A stretch of DNA of 64,000 nucleotides, from NCBI GenBank assembly GCA_003118195.1, contig BEXV01000677.1, forward strand, positions 27,768-91,767, in the 5' to 3' direction. Both the position numbers and the translations under genes were made by a program. This DNA comes from Hemicentrotus pulcherrimus (Eukaryota; Echinodermata; Echinoidea; Camarodonta; Strongylocentrotidae). This document shows, in pieces, positions 24,033 to 36,264 of this stretch. The number at the start of each line of letters is the position of its first letter. Position 1 is the stretch's first letter. The notes below the pieces were generated by a model. It was given only the letters and a program-made list of their open reading frames with translations. It did no database searches and was not told where the DNA came from.

Positions 24033-25454
24033 ATGTATCAGCAACAAGTCTTTCGGTCCTTGCTAACATTGGCTTTGGGAATTCATGTTTGCATCGCTCG
24101 TATCGACATCGTCTTTGAGAACCACACAGACGTGTACATTGAAGAGGGGCAAGAACTGGACCTGAACGTAACCCTATTAGTCTACAATAGTTCGGAGAGT
24201 ACGATTATCTTTCAAAGTCTCAATGAAAATGAATTTGAAATAATTAACGCATCGACGTACATTGTTTCCGCCGGAATGATTTTACCGAGAGTATACCATG
24301 TGAAAATACGCGGAAATAATCTTGGATTATCGAGTATTGTAATAATGATGTCAGGAGTAGGATCAAACGAAATGACACGCGTTGCTGAGTTTCCTGTCAA
24401 GATTTTGCTTGTGGCTAATTATTTTTATGAGAACGTTCTGAATTATCTATTTTTCATTCCAATATCTATCACGTATTTTTTGATGGGATTCACGCTGGAA
24501 ATAAAACTAGTTTTGAAGAGCTTAAAGCGTCCATTTGCTGTTTTCATCGGTTTCACCTGTCAGTTTGTGCTCATGCCGGCATTAGCGTTTGGCATCGGTA
24601 AGATGCTGCAATTGGAGCCAACAACAGCTATTGGTTTACTACTGGTTGGGTGCTGTCCTGGAGGAAAACTCAGCAATGATCTGAGCATCCTTGTAGATGC
24701 AGATTTCATGTTGAGTGTTACCATGACCACTTGCTCAACTCTCCTGGCCCTCGGGACTATGCCACTGAACATATTCATCTACACGCCTCTCATCACTGAC
24801 TCCAGAATCGAGACACCCTACGATCAAGTTGCTATCCAGCTGGTTGCCATGCTCATCCCTATCGCAGCGGGCGTCCTGGCACGATTAAGATGGTCACACT
24901 ATGAGAAGAAAGCTTTGAAGATAATGAAGCCAGTAGTCGCAGTAGTCATCATATTGGTTATATGTTCATCTTTACCGTTTCAGCTCTACATATTCTACGC
25001 CCCCTGGCAGATTTATGTGTCTTCTCTACTGTTGCCTTTACTCGGAGGCACCTTAGGCGCCATCATGGCAAAGTTGGCTCGTTTAAAGAAAGAGCAGATA
25101 GCCACAATTGCCTTTGAGACTGGCATCCAGAACGGAATAATAGCCTACGTCGTCCTAATCAACGCCTACCCCAAACCGGAGGCGGATCTTGCAGGGCGGG
25201 TCCCCTTCATCAGCCTCATGCTACAGTTCTTTCTAGGTATGGCAATTGTCAGTATCTACACCCTGCTAAAGCGATTCGTTTTCAAAGAAGACAAGGAACC
25301 TGTGGAGGACAAAGTGGAGATGGCCATCGACAATGGGACTTACCGATCTACCTCCGATTCCCCTGTTCTCAAAGATGATGTGAATGTAGAAATACAGCAA
25401 CCAACCGATCTAGTATCAGTGATTAATCCGGCTATCGAAGATACTGAATTTTAA
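24033..25454 (+). CDS. SLC10-family transporter (sodium/bile-acid cotransporter type) with extracellular N-terminal domain
   Basis: Predicted 473-residue membrane transporter of the SLC10/BASS fold, which moves bile acids, sulfated steroids or other organic anions, usually with sodium. Residues 1-22 form a signal peptide. Residues 23-130 are a luminal or extracellular domain with N-glycosylation sequons (NHT, NVT, NSS, NAS). From about 133 there are nine or ten hydrophobic segments. The family motif GCCPGGKLSN lies at 206-215. The crossover motif ETGIQN is at 362-367, keeping the Glu and Gln that bind sodium in characterised members. The long N-terminal domain resembles vertebrate SLC10A3/SLC10A5 rather than SLC10A1/A2. 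The coding region is a single exon. An acceptor (TTGACTTGCAG) ends at 24011, so a 5' UTR intron is likely and the ATG at 24033 is the natural start. The substrate cannot be told from sequence. AATAAA at 26266-26271 may end the transcript. Confidence 0.93.
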   Translation: MYQQQVFRSLLTLALGIHVCIARIDIVFENHTDVYIEEGQELDLNVTLLVYNSSESTIIFQSLNENEFEIINASTYIVSAGMILPRVYHVKIRGNNLGLSSIVIMMSGVGSNEMTRVAEFPVKILLVANYFYENVLNYLFFIPISITYFLMGFTLEIKLVLKSLKRPFAVFIGFTCQFVLMPALAFGIGKMLQLEPTTAIGLLLVGCCPGGKLSNDLSILVDADFMLSVTMTTCSTLLALGTMPLNIFIYTPLITDSRIETPYDQVAIQLVAMLIPIAAGVLARLRWSHYEKKALKIMKPVVAVVIILVICSSLPFQLYIFYAPWQIYVSSLLLPLLGGTLGAIMAKLARLKKEQIATIAFETGIQNGIIAYVVLINAYPKPEADLAGRVPFISLMLQFFLGMAIVSIYTLLKRFVFKEDKEPVEDKVEMAIDNGTYRSTSDSPVLKDDVNVEIQQPTDLVSVINPAIEDTEF

Positions 25455-25849
25455 TTTTCTCCTACAAGCCCCTACAAGTACATAAACAATTGAGCAGATT
25501 GCTAGCTAGTATACACATTACGTCGGCTTATTGACGATAGGTTGCAGGGAAAATCATGCTTCAATTTCTTTGAATTATGTCATCAAGTGCCATGAATATT
25601 GCGGATTTATACACACAAGACATTTTCGGAGAACTTTTGTACAGTCTATTGGAGGTAAACAAAAGTGTGAAGAGTTGTTTCAGTTAACAACAGCTCAGTA
25701 CCGAGATGCACTTAGAGTTTCCATAGTTTTTTCCGTTTCTGTGAAATGCTGCCCCTTCTAGCTCTCCTTTTATTCTTCTTCAATTCTTTCTCTTTTTATC
25801 ATTTCCCCATCTCTCTCCTCTTCCCTGATATCCACCTAATATTTTGATT

Positions 25850-26250
25850 CTTTGTATAATCCTACTTCTTCATACACTCACCCGTCCACTCATTTTCTCA
25901 CTGACACACTCACTTAGGCGTTCACTCAATCACTATTCCTCACCTGATCACTCACTCGCTCACTCGCCCACATACCTACTCACCCTCGAACCCACTCATT
26001 TCCTTACTCTTTACTTAATACAAACTCACTCACACTCACTGATATCTTCAATAATTCACCCACCCATACTTTCTCACTTACATCTTCACTCAATCACCCA
26101 CACCTCCTCACTCACCCACACTTTCTCACTCACGTCTGAACCCATTAAGTACTCACTCGATCACCCATTCACGCACTCCCACAGTCTTACCCACTCACTC
26201 ACACCTGATTCAGCATCTAATGATACTTTCTCGTTCTCTCACTCACCCAT
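25850..26250. repeat. Degenerate CACT/CTCA-rich tract
   Basis: The plus strand is a long pyrimidine-biased run of ACTCACTCACCCA-like words with drifting spacing, downstream of the SLC10 stop. The 156-residue open frame through it is Ser/His/Thr-rich low complexity, not a protein domain. It may lie in the 3' UTR. Confidence 0.85.
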
Positions 26251-26697
26251 CCATTCATTTACTATAATAAAGCTTGCTTTCACCAACATATATTATAACA
26301 GGTGTCCTAAATGACTCAATTAATTACTTTGAATGGTTATTATAATTCTAGTTTGATACAATTTTAGAATTAATAATCAAGTACGTAAATGAAATAACCG
26401 TTCATGAATATTGAAATTCAATATTTGTTTTAAATAAGCTAATATAAATGGTTGCGCAATCATACTGATCAACAAACAGTAAATATGTATTAAAGGCTGG
26501 ATTCTATAAACTTACAGGCATAAGCTTGGTTGGGTATAACGATTTTTTAAACATAATAACTATTTTTTTTTTTTTTGCGTCTTGTTAAGAACGCAGTAAC
26601 GATTTTAGCAATGCTGTTAATGGTATACTATAACCTGTTTCAATAAGGCTATGGTAACTCTTCAGCAAACGCCTCGCGCGGTATATATATTTTCTTC

Positions 26698-27400
26698 TTA
26701 GATTATTACTTCCGTTATTAATCAGACTAGTCACTATGTTATGGTTTTATATAGCTGGAATATTCATTTTTTGCGAAATGATACACACAGGGAAAGAGGA
26801 GGGTGGTAGTTTTCCTTTAAAAAAACAAAAAACAAAGTAAACATACACTGTACACATATCATAATTTGCTTATTAAATTAGTTTATTGCAAAACGGCTAT
26901 AGTGACAAAAATGTCAGATACCTATGACGTGATACACGCTTTTATAGTTTTGTTTTTTACTCAATAAATAACAATAACTTTCACAAAATAAATCTGTACG
27001 TCTACTACAAGTTATAATGAATATATTCATTCAAGTCCACGTAAATTTATCAACTTCTTAGATTAATTACTTCCGTTATTGGTCAGACTAGTCATTATGA
27101 CTGTTATGGTTTTACATAATCAAATTTGAATATTCATATTTGTGAATTGATACACATAGGGAGGGTAGGGGTGACGGATTGTAATTTTTGTTTTTAAACA
27201 AAGTGAACAATACACACATTATAACTTGCTTCTTAAATTAGTACTTTGCAGAACGGTTATGGTGACACAAAATTGTCAGATACGTATGACGTGATACACG
27301 TTTTTTTCTTTTATTTTACACAATAAATAACAACAACTTTCGCAAAATATCTACCGTTATGGTAAAATGAACATATTCATAAATGTCAATGTAAATTGAG
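26698..27400. repeat. Tandem duplication of about 350 bp
   Basis: Units 26698-27058 and 27059-27400 share, in order, TTACTTCCGTTATT, CAGACTAGTCA, TATGACGTGATACACG and CAATAAATAACAA, with many indels. It is non-coding. It lies between the SLC10 gene and the 3' end of the first cytokine-like gene. Confidence 0.88.
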
Positions 27401-28923
27401 AAGAAAATATTTTTATGGAATATGATTTATCGAGGATATTCTAATAAACTAGTTTACATCATTTTTTGCGTGATACACGTTATATTGTAAACTAAATAGC
27501 ATATAGAGCATAGAGATGAAAGGGAGTCATGCGAGAGAAAGAAGGGGGAAGGAGAGAAGGGTACAGGGGAGAAAGAAAGAGAGATTTGATAAATGTAAAG
27601 AGCATAAGGAAGTATAAAGATGAAGGAGAGAAGTAAAGTAGTATCAGTTTGAGTTGGATATATAACGAGGGAGAGACAGACAGAAATAGAGGTAGTCAAT
27701 GAGGATCTGGGATACTAGTGTAAGTGAGATTGAAGTAGATTGATAATAAAATCAATTTTTGTTGTTGTAAAGTTCATGTTCAACAAATGTCTACCTATTG
27801 TTCTACATAATGTATTTGGGACAACCGTTCTCTTACTCACACAATACCCCTCATCGTTCTCTCGTTTCCCGAAGAGGAATAGTTACTGTACGGAATAATT
27901 ACAATATATATTTTTAAATATTTACTGCAAATACGTCATACTTGACACAAGTAGAAATTTGCAAGGTGTATTCAACGAATAAGTAGAAAAGAAAAATGCT
28001 TATAAAATAAATCGGTAATAACTTTACGGAGACTAAAATATTTGCTTTAACCTTGTATAGTACTGATAGGCTGATCTGATAAATAATAATTTCTGATTAA
28101 AAGAAGATATTAAAAATCGGTGCTAGGTCGGGACCATCATATTCATTATCATGTGACGGCCACAGCCGAGGAGTCTGCTCTATGACGCCAAACGCTTGTT
28201 TTCACTCGTGACCTTAGGAATGTCTCCTATCTTAAGATTAAGACTGGCAGGCCTACTACTACATGGCAGATTAATTTCTCAAGATAAATGATCAATGACA
28301 TTATGAACTTATCGGACCAACAAGGTAAATATGCATATTCATCTCAATAATTTAAGCAAAAAAATGTACAATAGGCTTTACATACATTGCACGTGTTGTA
28401 TGTGAATACTGACAATACTAAATATCAAAGGCAAACATCTTACATCCCAATATCAAGAATATATTTCGTATAAAGTAATAGACTGATACTATCTTATTTT
28501 GACAGTAAAAAGACAATTTTATGAAAGTGTACCAGTTGTTACTTAAAATATATATATTAAGAACTTAACAATTTACATATTTTGTATCTTCGATGGGACT
28601 TATAAATAAACGGAGACTAAATTTTCGTCTGATTTGTACATTTTCGGACTTTAATGCACTTTCGCACCAGGCGCCTGTAAATTTGATTCCATACGTTGAT
28701 TCCGTTCGATAAGTTCAAAGGAAAGACTCATCATTATAATACGGAAATCACAATTTTTGATTAAATATTTATCAGGCGTAGCAGAGACAAATTAAATGGT
28801 CTTTCCTTTGCATTATACCCAACGGAACCAACGGGGTCACATTTTAGGTGCCCGGTGCGAAAATACACTAGCGCCAATATCCGTTATCAAGGCAATTAAT
28901 TGGATCGTTCCTAAAACGATTTC

Positions 28924-31900
28924 TTACTGGGCTATTCTACCGCTTATTGCTTCAACATCCCTGAGTAACGTATTGACGGCAATCTTTAAGCTGTCTAAGA
29001 TCACATAGTCACGGAGGACCAAGGTGGCTCTGTCCGGACGGGGGATGTAGGGCGGACGTGTCATGACTGGTGACGGGGCGGAGGTCGCAGTTGGCGGTGA
29101 CGGCTGTAAGATGTCGACCTGGAGAGAAGAGTAATATGTGACACAAACGTAAGATTTAGAAGGGAACTGCGGTTTGCTGGAAATGAAGCCTGAACATTAT
29201 AGATCCAGGCGCCACTCGAGCACCAATGACGTGTAATTAAACCGAAAGCTGAACGTCTTGCTCCACTGACTGCCTCTTGACCCCAGCCCCCTTCCTCCAC
29301 TAATTGTTATTTGGGGTACGCATATATTATGCTCGTTCCCTCTTATTGAAAGCACCCCCTATCTGAGAACTGCCAACATCTCCGAACCCCCCTTTCGCGG
29401 GCTTTTCGCGGGCTTTTCCTACCTTGGAGACCCCCCTAATTCAGGAAAAATGCTCAATGTACCCCCCCCCCCTAAATTCGGAATAATTTCTCAGGAGTCC
29501 AAAGAGATGAGAGAAAAGAAAAAAAAACACCCCCTTTTTAAAGAAATCTCCGAGTGAAAAGTCAAATACACCCCTTTTTTTACAATTCTCGGGCCGGACT
29601 TTGTCGGCGAAAAGTACCCCTTTACGGGACATTTTGGCAACACGCATGCGGTCATTTCGAAACCTGAGTGGGGGGGGGGGGNTTTTTTTTTTCAATAGGC
29701 TATGCTAGACGGTTATTTCTGTCTATAAAATTAATTGTCATAGTTTCATAAATGAACGACATCAACACAGACAGTAGAATCAATGCGGTTATACATACAA
29801 TACACCACTCACCCAGTCATTGAGAAGTTCTCTGGCGGTGAGCAATTTTTTTTGCAAGGCTCGGACCTGTTCTTCGAAGCTAGAGGTCCAGGAACTTATG
29901 CGCTCGTCCTCTATTATTGTATCCAAGAGATAGTCGAATGCTCGGAGAACGCATGCGTGTCGGTGAAACACTGTGATGTAGTCCTGCATCGGAAACAAGG
30001 AGTAAAGCAGTAAAATTTAATATCATCATAGGGTACGTTTAGGCCTACATCTCACAGGCCTGCATTATGAACTCTGGCTTAAATAAAACCGCGGTTCAAA
30101 TTTGGTCTAAGTCACGTCTAACTCCAGTTTAAATCAGCCAGTTTAACCGCAGCTTCAGAAGTCAGTTTTATCTTAAACTCCAGTCTAAGAGTCTTTAGTT
30201 TCACTTGGGCAGGAGTTTAACTTAGACCAGAGTTCTGAAGACGGGCCACAGACTTTAAAAAAAAACGGTCAACATAAGGCCGTTTTAATAGCTTATGTGC
30301 CACCTATTTACATATTATGTAGTTAAACATAATGGCGTTACAATAAGGTATTGAATATACACCTCGGTTGATTTCCCTAAAATATTGGCGATTGTGTTAC
30401 AGATAGATTAATAGTAATTAAAGGGATAGTTCAGTTCTGTTGCAGAAGGCGCTACGCAACTCAACTATCCCTTTAAGATTCGGATATATTGAGAGGAACT
30501 GCAGCCAGCGAGAGATAGAGAGATAGGAAATCATAACACCAATGCCTTGGTAGAGCGTCGATCTCATATTACCTAGTTCTTCGGGTACACTTAGATGCCG
30601 TAGGTCCGCAGCTGATTTTTTTTTTCTTCAGTTTATTCGAAACAAATTGCAATGATTGCATTATTCAACGATTGATTATTCAGTAACCAGATAGTGACTT
30701 ATCATGATCTTTCTTCAGAACTATGTGTTTACTACGGGAGTGTACACGACTATATCCGTTTGGTATTTTGGCGCCCAATTCCGGTATTCGTATCCCAGGG
30801 AATTTCCCTATTGCAGTAAGAATGAGTAATACGGTAATCAGGAAATTTCCATGATTTTATTGGAAAGGTTGGAAATGTCCATGTCTGATGATCGAGGCTA
30901 TAGCTTCACAGATTTGAACTCTGAACCCTCACTTCTTTTCGAATGTAAATGTTCATAGATGTGGAGTATGATACAAACATTGCTCATTAATACTGGCTTG
31001 ATAATGATGAAAAACATCGGGCTAAAGTTGTTTACTTTGAAAATAAGCTAATTTTCGTTTTATGCGCGACATTACAATTTTCATTGGCGGACTCTCATAC
31101 AGAAGAGCTATTGGCGAACGCACGGGAAAGAATTCTGACTGCATTGGAGGCTCTTGTTTCTTTAAATTTGTTAATTTTTCAATATTTTTTCAATGCACGA
31201 AACACGAAGGATATTTATCAAATTGAATTGATAATGCAATTGCTTTTTAAACAGAGGGAGAGAGAGAGGGAGGAGGGAAATTTTTAGTTATGGAAAAATA
31301 CACAGTGGTCCGCTTTGATTCGTTTAATGAAAAACAAAACAATAAATTGTAGAGGTTTTAGAATGTTTAGATTCCGGCCTCTGAGGAAGTACGACGAAAC
31401 TCTCACTTTTGATTCTGTTTGATAAAGACTTTTTTTCGTTTGCGCTACCTTTTACCTTCGTCACTTTACAAATCAGCTCCAAACACATNGCGCTCCAAGT
31501 ACTGTGTCTTTTTTCTTCTCCAGTGCTGGTTTTTTAAAACGAAAATAACTTCTCTCTCTTTCTCTTTATTTTGAATGCAGTATTCCTTCATTAAAAGTTC
31601 AACAACAAAAAAAAAATGGTCCCATTGTAACACATTTCTTAAAATAGTCCTTGCTACTCCCTTGAGTCGGACGTAAAAACGACAGAGTCTCTAAACATTT
31701 ATTTGGATGGCGCTAAAACCATTTACACGTTTCGCCTTATCGATCCGTTTTAAAAACACAGGGAGAGCGTTTTGGGGTAGATTGTGTGTTTTAATAGAGA
31801 AAATACTTATAACTCCAATTGGATGATAACATGTTGACTTAATTGTTGTTTAAGTATTCAGTTTTATTCTGAACATAAACCAAAGCTTGTTCTATATCAA

Positions 31901-34900
31901 ATAAGTTTGAAGTGCGGTATTGTTCTATTATTATGTAATTGATATAGGCCTATACATATTCAGATACACACTCATATATATACCTATATTGACATTTTTC
32001 AAAATACAGAATCCAACGATATGAAAAGTCCGGATATAATTAGGAAAAAAGTCGAATTCACAACGCTCTAGTTTTGTATATTCTATTATATCATAATGAT
32101 AATTACATTTCCCTTACTATAACTGTTCATGCTGTCTTAATGCAGATGGATGGAAATCCCAGTTTAAAGAGGTTACATTAGTGGTCACTTCCTTTGGTGT
32201 AACACCACACTCAAACAGGCAATTGAATAAACTCCAACGTTAGTAGTTGAATAACCAACGGCTCTTGAAAGTGCAAACAAAGTGACTACTGATATGACTC
32301 CCTGCAAAGAAGATATTCACTCCCATATACATGCCATCACCCCTCCCACAAGAACATGCACTGGTAAATACAATATGAAATCTATATACTTTAAAGCCTC
32401 ACTCTTAGGGTGTTAGGAGCCCCAAATTCGCCAAAAACTTAATAGCAAATCTTGATAAAAGAATTCATAATTTGGGTCTTTTTTAATACCCAGAAATCCT
32501 AAGTTTTGTTTCTTTCATCAATATTCGACTTTAAACACATTTTTTTTTTGGGGGGGGGGCGAATCCTTGCAGAAATGTGTTTCAAATTGCATCCTCTTTC
32601 ACATTATGATACAATTTAAGTGAAATTTCGCCATAAAATTTCTAGAGTTCTCGACACTTTAGAGAGATTTTAAGGTGATTGATCTTTCATACCCCTGCTC
32701 CGATTAACATTAGGGTGCTTCCAGGACCGCTACACATTGAGACCAATCCTACGTCTGTACTTAGCGGGAAATCGCCTCTTTGTGGTTGTCGGATAGTCAC
32801 CTGTTCAAAAAATACCAGCAAAAGCAAAATTACATGATCTATTGCGATACACTTTCAATGTGTTCTATCTCATACTCGTGTACAACATTACAAATTCCAC
32901 TCTGGAACGGCAATGAACTGCAATTTTATTTAACGGCACTATGAAACGAGAATTTTGCTGAGCGAGTTGATATAAAGTGAGCATTTAGAGATGGTGACAT
33001 AGGAACTATTGGCCTAAATTACTACTGCAGATGATCAATCACTGCCTCTCTTAATACTGTCATATTCGTTATTCAGTTTTGTCCAACGCAGGAAAGACAT
33101 GTCGGTTTAATTTGTGTTTCGGTAGTTTCATGTTACATTTCAAGCATTTTTGCAAAGACTTTCAAATTTCAACCTGAAGCAATTTCTATAGCCTCAGGCA
33201 TTTACTTTTGAAAAGTGGAAACATTTAAGTGATGTAAGACAAAATCTAGAGACCAAAAAAAAAAAGTTGTTTATCAATCGATGAATTCGAACAAACACGT
33301 TACTTAATTTAAAAAGAGAGAAAATGATGCAACTCACGTAGTTGAGAACTGTTGTCTGGATGTCGCTAGATAACATGATGAGACGGAGCCGAGTTCCGAT
33401 GGAGAGATCGGAGACGCTAGATGCCTGGGGTGCGGTTGGACTTGGAACAGGGCTAGCAAGACCGGCTCCGAAGACAGTCGCTTTAAGTTAAGGGATAACA
33501 CGAAGTTTAGTTAAGTGACGAAAAAATGCCAGTGCTAACCGTTCTTTCGTCTTTCCAGTGACATTTACTGTTTGTATTGTATTATAAACAGGTATAATTA
33601 TCTTTCAATCTTTCCTAATTGCTTCCACACAGTGTATTTCGCGATGTAATGGCATGCTCCGTATATATTCAACTCTGTTTACACCGAAACCTTTTTTAAT
33701 GCAGTAAATTTGGCAGGAAACACTTGGAAGTAATTGTGTATTATGCAGTTTCCGGTAGCCTTGACTGAGTATTCTAGTCTATGATATTACCAGCTGTGGT
33801 AAAATTTATGTTAAATACATTTTTCACACATACGCCTGATAAGTGCTTATTTTAAGATAACTAGAAACTGTGAAATAGATTTCATGAGACTAATATCCCT
33901 CTCGACTCAAATGAGGAATAAAGATAGAGATTATATGAGAAAGAGAGAGGAGAGAAAGATGTGATAATTGCAGTGAGCTCATTGTGGAACCATGATCCTT
34001 GCCCTTCTCTGTACACACACAGCAACTTGTACATTGTAGAAGTAATAGTTTGTTTTTTTGCGGGATGCAAATGCGAGATTAAAGGATGTGTACCTTTGTA
34101 CCTTGTTAAACATGAATATATGGGAGAGAAAATTATATGATTATGTAAATTCATTATTTTTCCTCTAACAAAGTTTGAAGTCGACAATCTGATGAGAATT
34201 AAATGATGAATTAAATTTCTCGCAAATGCGATGATTTCCGATTGTGCGTGACATTGTAGTGAGAAAAGAAGTTTAAAAACTTGCTGAAAAAAAAAAATCC
34301 CCAGTGAAATCCTGTAGCGTGGGAACTAAAATGAGAATTATTGACGCGACTTGTTGCTATAGAAACCAGATGTCGCCATACCAATGTTCTTTGGCAAGGC
34401 ATTACTCTACATTTGCAACTCTCCTCCTAGGTGTTGTAAATGGATACATGTAATATAGTTTGGAAGAAATTCCTTGAATGCCAGAGCACATTTTAGGTAA
34501 TATGTCCCATTTGCAGGCCAACAAAATGAAAAGGTTACATTCTAACGGCATTTGAAAGATAATCCTAATTTTAGAGCTTCCAAAAGGGATTGAAAACTTT
34601 TTTTTTGGGGGGGGGGGAGAGGAAGATTTCAGACCCTTGTACCGAATGGTCGTTCCTTTTTGTGCTGCGCAAGGATTCAATCAAATTAATTCTGGCCATT
34701 ACAAGAAGTGGGTTATTGTGTAGACAAATGCTGATGTACCCTTTACAGCTCTTTTTATGTATGTTATTGCCAAAGAAAAAAGAATTCAGTCAGTCACTCA
34801 ATAGTGTTTCACAAGGGAGTCTAGAAAGTAAACGGGTTTCCTTGCATACAAATTGAATACTAGGACACTGCTAATATTAGATTTCACAGATAGGTCAAAC

Positions 34901-36125
34901 GTGACATATTCATAATTCCTGCAAAGTTCTACAGAATTTGATGTTAGCTGCAAAAGGGATACACTACCTTTAACATGGTAGCTCAAGTAAGGTTAGAAAT
35001 AGTAAAGCGCACACAAATAGATCTCCAAAGTTACTTCTTTCTTTGTTAAAAGTCTTAAAGGGAAAGTCCACCCTGAACTTAAGTTGTTTTTAATAAAAGC
35101 AGAACAGTGAGAGAAACATATCAGTGAAGGTTTGACGAAAATCCGACAAAGGATACAAAAGTTATGAATTTTTAAAGTTTTAATTTTGTGACGTCACATG
35201 AGAGCTGCTCTCCTATACGTTGTGTACTGTAAATTCCATAAATTGCCATTTTCTCAGAAAAATAATAATTATTTTACCTGTGCATTCGATATATTATCAG
35301 ACACATGCTTTTATACACGCCTCTATGAAATAGATCCATTCCTTCATCAAGAACCATGAAAAGGGGGCAATTTATGGAAATTACAGTACACAACATATGG
35401 AAGAGCAGCTCGGAAGTGACGTCACAAAATTAAAACTTTAAAAATTCATAACTTTTGTATCCTTTGTCGGATTTTCGTCAAACCTTCACTGATATGTTTG
35501 TCTCACTGTTCTGCTTTTATCAAAAACAACTTAAGTTCAGGGTGGACTTTCCCTTTAAACCCAACATATATAATGTTTAAAGTTTTGCAGAGTTCGGGCC
35601 AGGTTGTGAGCCAGAGAATAGACCTGTTTGAAGCGAGCAAAGTTACAAACATGGAGAAAGCCCACTTTGTGTTTTACCACCAAAGTGATGGGATGATTTA
35701 TGAATACCTTTTATTTTGCCCATTTAAAAATGAATACCACGTGCATATCATAGAATGTTTCGTCGCCGCAAAAATAAACAATTATTACATAACTTTCATA
35801 AACACGTATCCAGCATTCTTTGCGATAGGTTTTACGTTTTACGTTTTGTTCAAATGACCATCGGTAGTTGTATGGAACGATAATAGATAGTATCTCTAAA
35901 GGTGATAGATGTGGATATGAATTGTGATAAAGATCGAGTAAATACTAACATCATATTCCTTGATTGAATAGCCCATGAGCCTATAATAAATAACAAAATG
36001 TATTGGATTAGTTGTCAAAGAAACAGAAAAGTTATAGACACAATATAAGTAAGATTATAACTATTTATATTTATCTTTGAAATTAACTACCTACCGATGA
36101 GCGCCAGAATCCTCAAAAGATGCAT
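28924..36125 (-). CDS. Candidate IL-6/G-CSF-like secreted helical cytokine, paralogue A (5 exons)
   Basis: Not recognised by direct homology. Assembled from GT-AG signals and its match to paralogue B. Coding exons (minus strand): 36095-36125, 33338-33480, 32693-32800, 29813-29983, 28924-29118. Phases are 1-0-0-0 and the product is 215 residues. Residues 1-20 form a signal peptide (MHLLRILALI, then ATVFGAGLA). Mature N-terminus is Pro/Ser-rich. Putative helix A is GTRLRLIMLSSDIQTTVLNY (exon 2). Exon 3 is a loop with one Cys. Exon 4 holds two amphipathic helices, with ACVLRAFDYLLDTIIEDER and then EEQVRALQKKLLTARELL. Exon 5 starts VDILQPSPP, a proline-rich linker, and ends with helix D (LDSLKIAVNTLLRDVEAIS). 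This order and the Cys on each side of the exon 3/4 junction fit IL-6/G-CSF-type cytokines. A role in JAK-STAT signalling is inference. Confidence 0.72.
29440..29690. repeat. Repeat with C/G homopolymer ends
   Basis: The segment runs from a poly-C tract at about 29461 to a poly-G tract ending in an unknown base at 29682. It lies in the last intron of paralogue A. Such C-tract-bounded repeats recur near 38600 and 62000-62130. No coding sequence is supportable. Confidence 0.5.
30057..30247. mobile_element. Short MITE
   Basis: The left end (GGCCTGCATTATGAACTCTGG region) is complementary to the right end CCAGAGTTCTGAAGACGGGCC, with several mismatches. The interior has repeated AGTTTAA/TTAAACT words. 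It lies in an intron of paralogue A. Confidence 0.75.
30417..30476. repeat. 60-bp inverted repeat with TTAAAGGGATAGTT ends
   Basis: ATTAAAGGGATAGTTCAG at the left pairs with CTCAACTATCCCTTTAAG at the right around a GC-rich loop. This is a very small foldback element in an intron of paralogue A. Confidence 0.7.
34494..34983 (-). mobile_element. MITE family with TGTCCC..TTTGCAG ends, copy 1
   Basis: Ends (AGGTAATATGTCCCATTTGC at the left, TGCAAAAGGGATACACTACC at the right) match the complements of the ends at 42718-43384. Shared interior includes AGTTCTACAGAATTTGATGT. It lies in the first intron of paralogue A. Confidence 0.8.
35053..35561. mobile_element. About 510-bp MITE with arms of about 200 bp
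   Basis: TTAAAGGGAAAGTCCACCCT begins the left arm and AGGGTGGACTTTCCCTTTAA ends the right. The arms stay complementary through TTTGACGAAAATCCGACAAA, TTTAAAGTTTTAATTTTGTG, GACGTCAC and GTTGTGTACTGTAA. The high arm identity suggests recent activity. It lies in the first intron of paralogue A. Confidence 0.93.
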
Positions 36126-36164
36126 TGTAGATAGGTTTCAGTGAGATATGATCTGTGAGTATAA

Positions 36165-36264
36165 ATCTTCAGTCCAATCGATGGCTCTAAATTAATGAGA
36201 GTTTGCTTCATAAAACCTATCTTTTATAGCCGATAACAGAATTTACCCACTGTATATTGCGAAA
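36165..36264 (-). promoter_or_regulatory. Core promoter of paralogue A
   Basis: On the minus strand, in order: TTTCGCAAT (36256-36264), a C/EBP-like half-palindrome; CTATAAAAG with the TATA box at 36221-36228; and ATTGGACTGAAGAT (36165-36178), which matches the equivalent place in paralogue B. The ATG follows 40 bp later. The start of transcription is expected about 30 bp after the TATA box. Confidence 0.6.

Noticed and set aside
25844..26314. 156-codon Ser/Thr/His-rich open frame
   Set aside because: It is a translation of a CACT-rich low-complexity tract, with no domain and no splice or start context.
31084..31287. Open segment with LADSHTEELLANARERIL on the plus strand
   Set aside because: It looks protein-like for about 30 residues but has no ATG and no convincing splice sites. 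It lies in an intron of paralogue A on the opposite strand. Kept only as a note.
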